Shown here piece after piece: positions 22,661 through 28,865 of a stretch of DNA of 28,865 nucleotides. The position numbers were made by a program, and so were the translations under genes. Where the stretch lies: the NCBI GenBank assembly GCA_002317225.1, contig DCIW01000052.1, positions 1 through 28,865 of the forward strand. The letters run 5' to 3'. The stretch comes from Prevotellaceae bacterium UBA1716 (GTDB lineage Bacteria; Bacteroidota; Bacteroidia; Bacteroidales; Bacteroidaceae). How positions within the stretch are numbered: the stretch's first letter is position 1; every line of letters begins with the position of its first letter. The notes beneath the pieces are model-generated. The model searched no databases, was not told the origin of the DNA, and saw only the letters and a program-made list of their open reading frames with translations.

Positions 22661-25284
22661 TTAGTCCCAAGACTTTCCTCACCCTCATATTATCCCTCAT
22701 GTCGTTGTCTATCAATGCACAACGATATTATCTCTCAGGCCACGATTCCGACTCACCAAAACAATGGGATTTCTATTGCTCAGCCGGACAGAATGCAGGC
22801 AAATGGAGCAAGATCAATGTGCCATCATGCTGGGAACTCCAAGGCTTCGGCGAATACACATACGGACGTTTCTACAAGACTCCCGGTCTCAATCCAAGCA
22901 CCGAAACAGGCAAGTATCGCACCGCGTTCACCATATCAGGACAGAAAAGTGAGGATACCATCTACCGACTTGTCTTCGAAGGCTCCATGACCGATACCCA
23001 AGCATGGATAGATGGCAAACCCGTCGGCCCCGTTCATCAAGGAGGATTCACCGAGTTCTACTACGACGTGACACCACTCATCACTCCAGGCAAGCGCCAA
23101 CAACTCGAAGTGCTCGTATCCAAGGAATCCGCCAATAAGAGTGTCAACTCAGCCGAACGCCGTGCCGACTGGTGGCTCTTCGGTGGCATCTACCGCCCTG
23201 TATATATCGAGGCAATGCCCAAGCACCACATCGAGAACCTCGCTATTGATGCACGCGCCAATGGTGATGTTTTCGTAAACCAAAAAGGACTCACGATGAC
23301 CCTCGACGGACGTAATGTGCCCTACGACGACCAAGCCGGTTGCTACCATTGCGGCAATATCCGCACGTGGGATCCGGAACACCCCAATCTCTATACCGCC
23401 ACGTTTTCGCTCAGCGACGGTTCGCATAGCGTAACACAGAAGATTGGCTTTCGCACCATTGAGTTTCGCGAACATGATGGCATATATCTCAATGGCACAC
23501 GACTCGTGGTGAAAGGCACCAACCGGCACTGTTTCCACCCTGAAAAAGGCAGGGCGACAAGCCGTGCGGAGAGTTTGAAGGATGCCTTGCTCATCAAGCA
23601 GATGAACATAAATGCCGTAAGGTGCCATTATCCCAGCGACCGCCATTTTCTTGAGATTTGCGACTCCATCGGACTTCTTTACCTCGATGAGTTTCCGGGC
23701 TGGCAAACGCATTACGACGATACCACCGCCCATAAACTCCTTCCCGAGTTCATCCATCGCGACATGAATCATCCTTGTGTCTTCATCTGGAGCAATGGCA
23801 ACGAGGGCGGATGGAACACTTCTGTCGATCATCTGTTCAAGGAGATGGACATTCAGCAACGCAAGGTCATTCACCCTTGGAGCGATTTCGATGGCATCGA
23901 CACCCACCACTACCCTGCTTATCAGACAGGCACTTATCGTTTGCAGAACGGACAGAATGTGTTTATGCCAACGGAGTTTCTGCATGGAAAATACGACAAG
24001 GGACAAGGGGCTGCCTTGGAGGATATGTGGAATCATTGGACAGTCTCGCCTCGTTTCGCGGGAGGATTCTTGTGGGCTTATGTCGACGAGGCTGTTCGAC
24101 GCACCGATATGCCTACGGGCAAATCTAAAGGCAAGCGCTTCGGGCAGAAAGGGTTCGACATAAAGGACTGCATTCTCGATAGCGATGGTGGCAATGGTCC
24201 CGATGGCTGCATGGATCCTTACCGTCAACCCGAAGGCAGTTTCTTCACCATTCGCGAGATTTGGTCGCCGGTATTTATCGACCATCTTGATGTCACGCCT
24301 TCGTTCGACGGGCGCATCCTCGTGAGCAACCGCTACCTCTTCACCAACCTCAGCGAATGCTCTATGATTTATAAGGTAAAAAAGACCACGGGCGATATCA
24401 TTGCAGGGGGAGAGGTTCGTCTTCCATCCATCGCACCCAATGAGACTGCTTATGCATCGTTTGATGTGCCTCAAAACTTCCGCGAGGGTGATGTGCTCGA
24501 AATCTCTGCCTACAACAAGGACCAAGAACTCTGCACATGGACTGCCCCAATACACCGTGCCGAAGAGCAGTCGAGTGGCATCAATCTCACGATGGCACGA
24601 CTGATGGAAAAGGCTCCGTTGGAGGTTATCCCTGTGGGAATGTCGAAGATTGACGACATCAAATGGTACGAACTGCCTGATGGTTCGTATTATATGGATG
24701 CACATATACTTTATAATGAGCGTACTGCATCGCTCACCGACGAAAGCAAATGGCAGGTGGGAGTGTCGTTTGCCTATCCTGAAGAGGCGGTCGATTCTGT
24801 TCGGTGGGAAGGCAGAGGTCCTTACCGCGTTTGGCGTAACCGCCTGAAAGGACAGCAGTTCGGACAGTGGGCATTAGCATATAACAACACCGTCACGGGA
24901 CAATACAATTCGGCCGATTGTCCGATATATCCGGAGTTCAAAGGTTACCGCAGCGACCTTCGTTGGATGGAGATAATCAATAAGGACAAGAGTCGTTTCA
25001 AGGTGACCTCCATCACCGAGAATCTCTATTTCCGACTCTTCACTCCCGAAGAGGCGATAGACCAGACCCCAGGCGAGATGGGCGGAATGCAAGAGGACAA
25101 TCAGCGCAAGCAGGAGCGCACCATGATTCCTTTCCCCAAAGGCGACATCTCCTTCCTCCTCTCCATCCCTCCTATGCAGAGCTACAAACCTCTTGACCAA
25201 CTCGGTCCCCACAGCCAGCCCGACAACATCCGCATCAAATCCGGTGATGCCGGTTTCCACATCCGACTGATAATCACCCATTAA
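22657..25284 (+). CDS. Secreted GH2 beta-galactosidase-like enzyme
   Basis: The 875-residue protein has a signal peptide ending near residue 21 (LSINAQ) and the GH2 domain series. A sugar-binding jelly roll (about 30-190; WSKINVPSCWELQGFG) is followed by an Ig-like domain (about 190-275). The TIM barrel follows from RLVVKGTNRHCFHPEKGR, with acid/base Glu383 in WSNGNEGG and nucleophile Glu440 in MPTEFLHG. A C-terminal half like the beta-galactosidase small chain has VRWEGRGPYRVWRNR. The acid/base motif reads GNEG rather than the common GNEA. Substrate could be a beta-galactoside or another beta-glycoside. It overlaps the DUF362 gene by 4 bp. No good terminator follows. Confidence 0.93.
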   Translation: MISPKTFLTLILSLMSLSINAQRYYLSGHDSDSPKQWDFYCSAGQNAGKWSKINVPSCWELQGFGEYTYGRFYKTPGLNPSTETGKYRTAFTISGQKSEDTIYRLVFEGSMTDTQAWIDGKPVGPVHQGGFTEFYYDVTPLITPGKRQQLEVLVSKESANKSVNSAERRADWWLFGGIYRPVYIEAMPKHHIENLAIDARANGDVFVNQKGLTMTLDGRNVPYDDQAGCYHCGNIRTWDPEHPNLYTATFSLSDGSHSVTQKIGFRTIEFREHDGIYLNGTRLVVKGTNRHCFHPEKGRATSRAESLKDALLIKQMNINAVRCHYPSDRHFLEICDSIGLLYLDEFPGWQTHYDDTTAHKLLPEFIHRDMNHPCVFIWSNGNEGGWNTSVDHLFKEMDIQQRKVIHPWSDFDGIDTHHYPAYQTGTYRLQNGQNVFMPTEFLHGKYDKGQGAALEDMWNHWTVSPRFAGGFLWAYVDEAVRRTDMPTGKSKGKRFGQKGFDIKDCILDSDGGNGPDGCMDPYRQPEGSFFTIREIWSPVFIDHLDVTPSFDGRILVSNRYLFTNLSECSMIYKVKKTTGDIIAGGEVRLPSIAPNETAYASFDVPQNFREGDVLEISAYNKDQELCTWTAPIHRAEEQSSGINLTMARLMEKAPLEVIPVGMSKIDDIKWYELPDGSYYMDAHILYNERTASLTDESKWQVGVSFAYPEEAVDSVRWEGRGPYRVWRNRLKGQQFGQWALAYNNTVTGQYNSADCPIYPEFKGYRSDLRWMEIINKDKSRFKVTSITENLYFRLFTPEEAIDQTPGEMGGMQEDNQRKQERTMIPFPKGDISFLLSIPPMQSYKPLDQLGPHSQPDNIRIKSGDAGFHIRLIITH

Positions 25285-25362
25285 TAAAATGGAAATACCT
25301 ACTTATTTCTGCACTGCAAAACTTCTTTTTCCCTAACATTAAGCAAAAAAACAGAAGAATAA

Positions 25363-25393
25363 TTTGTGATGTGAACAATTATATATATCTTTG
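25363..25393 (+). promoter_or_regulatory. Consensus Bacteroidetes promoter for the mosaic surface protein
   Basis: TTTG at 25363-25366 and TATCTTTG at 25386-25393 are 19 bp apart, a near-ideal match. The start of transcription near 25400 leaves a leader of about 28 bases to the ATG at 25428 and supports that start. Confidence 0.85.
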
Positions 25394-25427
25394 CACCAAT
25401 ACTATAACCCTTAAAAATACCTAAGCG

Positions 25428-28400
25428 ATGAAGATTAATGTTAACCCCACATCCCGCAGCCTTGGAGCAACACATAGCCCCAAGCCATTCAGCACGCATT
25501 TGCTGACCCTCCCAAAACACCTCGTCATGCTCATCCTGATGACGCTCACCACCACCCACGCATGGGCAATTAGTGGTGAAGGTACGTCGACCAATCCGTT
25601 CAAGATCTACGATGCCAGCGACCTACGTTATTTCAGCCAATTCGTCAACACGCTGAACGCCGGTGCATGGGCCGAACTTCACGACAACATCGACGACCTC
25701 GGTGGCTGGACCCCTATCGGCACCTCCTCCCGACCATATACCGGCACTTTCGATGGCCGTGGGCATAGTATCTCCGACATGAACATCCAGACGTACACCT
25801 CCTCATACCAGGGTTTCTTCGGCTGCATCGAGAATGCCACGGTCAAGAACTTCTCCCTCAGCGGCAGCATGACCTCTGGCAAGACGATCGGTAACGAATC
25901 GGACACGAGTAGAGGCTCGGCAACGGTGGTAGGCTCTGCCCTCGGTTCGTCGCTTGTCGAAAATGTCTCCAGCAGTGTCAATTGGGATATCTCCAATGCC
26001 ACGCAGACCCACTTGGGCGGCATAGTGGGCAACTTGTCTGGCACCACCACCGTCCGTGGTTGCACCTATACCGGCACGATGAATGCCGGGCAATCGAAGG
26101 ATTGTCTGGGCGGTATCGTGGGCTATGCCAAACCCAGCTGTGCCACCAGCATCATCAACTGCTTCTTCAGTGGCAAGATTTCCACTTCACCTGATAAAAG
26201 CATAGCACCTGTTATAGGTGGCATATTGGGCTATATCAGCGACGGAAGCGGCGTATTCGGCGGCATCCGTGGCTGCTACTCCTGCGGAACGCTAAGCGCA
26301 GGCGAAGCACAGACCACCTATGTGTCGGGCATCATCGGCTTAGCCAAAAACAAAAGCATACACGACAACAACGTCTGCAACAACTACTACCTCAGCGGTA
26401 CCGCCAGTCGGGCTATTGTCGTCGAATCGGGAGCGTCCTTCGATGCCACCACTAACAAGGCCATCACCATCAGCGTGAAGCCTAACTACACGAGCTGGGG
26501 CAGCGCTGGCTTTTACTACGTCAATCCTACTGCCACCACCCTCACACAGATCGAGGTATACGCTTACAGTACGAACTCTAACTGTAGCTTTAACCGATGG
26601 TCTGACAAGGGAGCGCAGAACCATCGGGTGACAGTGAATGGCAACATCAACCTCACTGCCATATTCGACGGGGTTCAGGTCGTGAATGAAGGCAACACGC
26701 TGAAATTCTGGTTCATCGGCCAAAAATACGGCGTTACAACCTATTCGTTACCGTCTGGCGGAATCCCGGATTGGTGCGTTCCTTTGAGAGAGGTCATATA
26801 TAACATCCATTTCGACAAAAGCTTCCGCAATTATCGCCCCACCAACTGCTCCAAATTGTTCTATGATTTGTACAACGTGGAGAAAATCGAAGGCTTGGAG
26901 TATATCAACACATCGCAAGTGACAAACATGAGTGGCATGTTCTTTAATGTAGGCTGTGAAAAGAAAGCCCTAAAGTCGCTCACCATCAACAAATTCGATA
27001 CAAGCAATGTGACAGATATGTCGGATATGTTCAATAGATTTTACGCAAATTCGCTTGAACTTCGCAATTTCGATACGAGAAATGTGACTAACATGTCGAA
27101 TATGTTCTGTAATTCAAATATCCAAAAACTCACTATCGACAAATTCGACATGAGTAAAGTAACTGATGCCACCGACATGTTCTTATCCTGTCATAACCTC
27201 GACACTCTCGTCCTCAGGAGTATTCCGTACTTGAAGGATGGAACATTCAACACTAAGTTCAGGGGTAAGACGGTGTACTGTATTCTCGATGCTAACTCAA
27301 CAGTATACGAAGGCACCAACTATCTGCCAGAAATCACCAACTGCAACCACTATTTCTACAATCAGAATCCTACAGATGACGGCATCTGCAGCATCTGCCA
27401 TAAACAGGCACCGAAAGACGGATACTGCGAGATATCCGATGCAGACCAGCTGCTATGGTATCTAAATAATGCTGAAAACAAAATGATAACGAGCAACGCC
27501 CGTCTGATGAATGACATCGTCATCAATGATGGCACCTTCGACGCAAATGGCAACTATACAAAGGGCAAAAGCGGAAGGCAGTTGGAAAAAGGTTTTATGA
27601 CAGGAAATGGGTTACAGAATGCCACTTTCGATGGCAATAACCACGCTATTGTCGGTCTGTATGGCATTAGCGATGCTGAATGCGGATTGTTTGCAACAAT
27701 GGACAAAGCCATGGTCAAGAATCTCACCCTCAAGAACTGCTACCTAAAGAGTACAGGAGATCATGTCGGCGCTATCGGTGGGTACGCATATCAGAGTGAA
27801 ATCAGCAACTGCTATGCCACCGACTGCCACATCGAGGGCGAAGATAATGTGGGCGGCATCGTGGGTGAACTTGTTGGAGAAAGCACCATCACACGCTGCG
27901 GCAGCAATTCGACGGTAAAAGGTAATAAATGTATTGGCGGTATATGTGGTTTAGTATCTTGTACTGGAGAAGTTGTGCGATATGATCTTACATATGAATC
28001 ATGCAATGTATTAGAGATACGTCCTTTTACTCTCACCAACTGTTACGCCACGGGTACCGTGGTAGGAAAATTAGATTATGTCGGAGGTATATGCGGTCTA
28101 GAACGTAATTTCGTAGATGACTTTCAAGTTTTTGATAGAACAATCGTCCTTCCAGGTAATCTCAGCAATTGCATTTTTACCGGTCAAGTGACAGAAGGTG
28201 GCAAGGGTATCTGTGGCAGTATTTATGACGCTAACCAGGTAACCCTCTGCTATACGACCGTTGCAGATACTGGTGCCGACAGTCAAGACCGCTGCGTCGA
28301 AGGCAAGGTATCTCTCGACCGCTTCAAAAGTGGTGAGATTGCATGGCTGCTGAATGGCTCAGTTCCTGTTGCAGTGAGTTACGATGATCAATTTGTTAAA

Positions 28401-28715
28401 CACACAACTATCGGCGAATGGCAACCCGGCTCTACCGACGGCACCCAAACATGGTATCAGAAGATCGGCACAGATGTCACACCACGATTCGAAGGACCGA
28501 CGGTGTTCTACGACAAAGATAAAGCCTTCTACTACAACCCGAAAGGTTACGACCTCAATAATGACGGCAAGATCACCATCGCCGACTTCACCCTCCTCAT
28601 CGATGCCCTCCGCAAAGGCACCACAACTCCCGACATGGATGTCGATGGCAAACCAGGCGTCAACATCAATGATGCCAAGGCCCTCGCCAACCTCATCCTC
28701 AACCTCCCAATCTAA
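25428..28715 (+). CDS. Mosaic secreted protein: GLUG-like repeats, BspA/DUF285 repeats, CxH-CxxC motif, dockerin-like C-terminus
   Basis: The 1095-residue protein has an unusually long N-region before a signal helix (HLVMLILMTLTTTHAWA). GLUG-like repeats follow (about 50-340; GTFDGRGHSISDMNI, LGGIVGNLSG), then a Listeria-Bacteroides-type repeat (about 345-415; FNRWSDKGAQNH). BspA/DUF285 repeats (about 475-600) show FDTSNVTDMSDMF and FDTRNVTNMSNMF. A possible metal site, C639-x-H641-x12-C654-x2-C657, comes next, then more GLUG repeats (about 665-960). The C-terminus is a dockerin-like EF-hand pair: DLNNDGKITIAD (1042-1053) and DVDGKPGVNIND (1071-1082). It is probably surface-exposed and adhesive. 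No T9SS domain is recognised. It has its own promoter and terminator. Confidence 0.85.
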   Translation: MKINVNPTSRSLGATHSPKPFSTHLLTLPKHLVMLILMTLTTTHAWAISGEGTSTNPFKIYDASDLRYFSQFVNTLNAGAWAELHDNIDDLGGWTPIGTSSRPYTGTFDGRGHSISDMNIQTYTSSYQGFFGCIENATVKNFSLSGSMTSGKTIGNESDTSRGSATVVGSALGSSLVENVSSSVNWDISNATQTHLGGIVGNLSGTTTVRGCTYTGTMNAGQSKDCLGGIVGYAKPSCATSIINCFFSGKISTSPDKSIAPVIGGILGYISDGSGVFGGIRGCYSCGTLSAGEAQTTYVSGIIGLAKNKSIHDNNVCNNYYLSGTASRAIVVESGASFDATTNKAITISVKPNYTSWGSAGFYYVNPTATTLTQIEVYAYSTNSNCSFNRWSDKGAQNHRVTVNGNINLTAIFDGVQVVNEGNTLKFWFIGQKYGVTTYSLPSGGIPDWCVPLREVIYNIHFDKSFRNYRPTNCSKLFYDLYNVEKIEGLEYINTSQVTNMSGMFFNVGCEKKALKSLTINKFDTSNVTDMSDMFNRFYANSLELRNFDTRNVTNMSNMFCNSNIQKLTIDKFDMSKVTDATDMFLSCHNLDTLVLRSIPYLKDGTFNTKFRGKTVYCILDANSTVYEGTNYLPEITNCNHYFYNQNPTDDGICSICHKQAPKDGYCEISDADQLLWYLNNAENKMITSNARLMNDIVINDGTFDANGNYTKGKSGRQLEKGFMTGNGLQNATFDGNNHAIVGLYGISDAECGLFATMDKAMVKNLTLKNCYLKSTGDHVGAIGGYAYQSEISNCYATDCHIEGEDNVGGIVGELVGESTITRCGSNSTVKGNKCIGGICGLVSCTGEVVRYDLTYESCNVLEIRPFTLTNCYATGTVVGKLDYVGGICGLERNFVDDFQVFDRTIVLPGNLSNCIFTGQVTEGGKGICGSIYDANQVTLCYTTVADTGADSQDRCVEGKVSLDRFKSGEIAWLLNGSVPVAVSYDDQFVKHTTIGEWQPGSTDGTQTWYQKIGTDVTPRFEGPTVFYDKDKAFYYNPKGYDLNNDGKITIADFTLLIDALRKGTTTPDMDVDGKPGVNINDAKALANLILNLPI

Positions 28716-28718
28716 ACC

Positions 28719-28758
28719 AAAAGTGAATCAAGGGGTCAGACCCCTTGATTCACTTTTT
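28719..28758. terminator. Perfect 19-bp bidirectional terminator hairpin
   Basis: The arms 28719-28737 and 28739-28757 are exact reverse complements centred on base 28738. The + strand right arm ends in five T bases, and the - strand right arm ends in TTTTGG. It begins 4 bp after the mosaic protein's stop. On the - strand it contains the TGA stop of the 36-residue peptide gene. The outer arm AAAGTGAATCAAGGG is shared with 19103-19117. Confidence 0.9.
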
Positions 28759-28860
28759 AATGTATTTCACGACGAAGATGATGATGGCGATGATAGCCAA
28801 AATCATGATTTTGTCCTCGGGCGGTTTCGTGGTGGATTCAACGAAAATGTCCTTCTTCAT
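28750..28860 (-). CDS. Small membrane peptide, 36 residues, possibly 5'-partial
   Basis: On the - strand an ATG at 28858-28860 opens a 36-codon frame. It reads MKKDIFVESTTKPPEDK, then the hydrophobic IMILAIIAIIIFVV, then KYIKK and a TGA stop inside the terminator hairpin. One clear membrane helix is flanked by positive C-terminal residues, as in single-pass small inner-membrane proteins. Only five bases lie upstream in the window, so the real start and ribosome site may be further back. The frame runs up to a strong bidirectional terminator, as a real gene would. No family is recognised. It is convergent with the mosaic protein gene. Confidence 0.6.
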   Translation of the reverse strand: MKKDIFVESTTKPPEDKIMILAIIAIIIFVVKYIKK

Positions 28861-28865
28861 TCCAA

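Noticed and set aside
23149..24705. A 518-codon open frame on the - strand inside the GH2 gene
   Set aside because: It lies wholly within a well-supported GH2 gene, shows no domain or signal I recognise, and has no promoter or plausible context. It is a composition-driven shadow frame.

Overview
This window is bacterial DNA that reads as a member of the Bacteroidales, most like Prevotellaceae. The signs are the trp gene order B-E-G-D-C-F-A, promoters of the TTTG / TAnnTTTG type ahead of most transcription units, a SusC-type TonB plug protein, a large TamB, a lipoprotein with an acidic Bacteroidetes-type export signal, and secreted proteins built from GLUG, BspA (DUF285) and dockerin-like modules. 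I do not name a species.

Layout. (1) Bases 1-7260 hold a tryptophan operon: trpB (5' end outside the window), trpE, trpG, trpD, trpC, trpF and trpA. A secreted DUF4886/SGNH-like protein follows 3 bp after trpA, before the first terminator. Three spacers in this operon carry structured repeats: a 9-bp array, a 7-bp array and a C5-TTT-G5 hairpin region. (2) Bases 7280-14500 are housekeeping genes on the + strand: a membrane-anchored TPR protein, lumazine synthase (ribH), a 1500-residue TamB and a YjgF/Rid-like protein, ending at a bidirectional terminator. (3) Bases 14535-18171 on the - strand form a two-gene carbohydrate unit: a CE1-type esterase followed by a GH3 glycosidase. It is divergent from a small gene for a TonB plug domain with no beta-barrel (18410-19108). 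(4) A putative surface lipoprotein lies on the - strand at 19199-20008. A 534-bp gene-free stretch follows, containing a 235-bp element bounded by perfect 28-bp inverted repeats. (5) From 20472, a consensus promoter drives a propeller-DUF362 fusion protein translationally coupled to a GH2 beta-galactosidase-like enzyme. (6) From 25363, another consensus promoter drives a 1095-residue mosaic surface protein with a C-terminal dockerin-like EF-hand pair. It ends at a perfect 19-bp hairpin that also holds the stop codon of a 36-residue membrane peptide on the opposite strand.

How the genes work together. The trp operon supplies every step from chorismate to tryptophan. The ribH-tamB pair combines riboflavin synthesis with outer-membrane biogenesis. 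The esterase/GH3 and DUF362/GH2 pairs look like small glycan-processing units without a local SusC/SusD pair.

Nothing here is a clear new defence or mobile system. The most unusual items are the barrel-less plug protein, the propeller-DUF362 fusion paired with GH2, the inverted-repeat element at 20176-20410, the shared stop-codon/terminator motif, and an Asp-to-Glu change at the expected general acid of TrpF.
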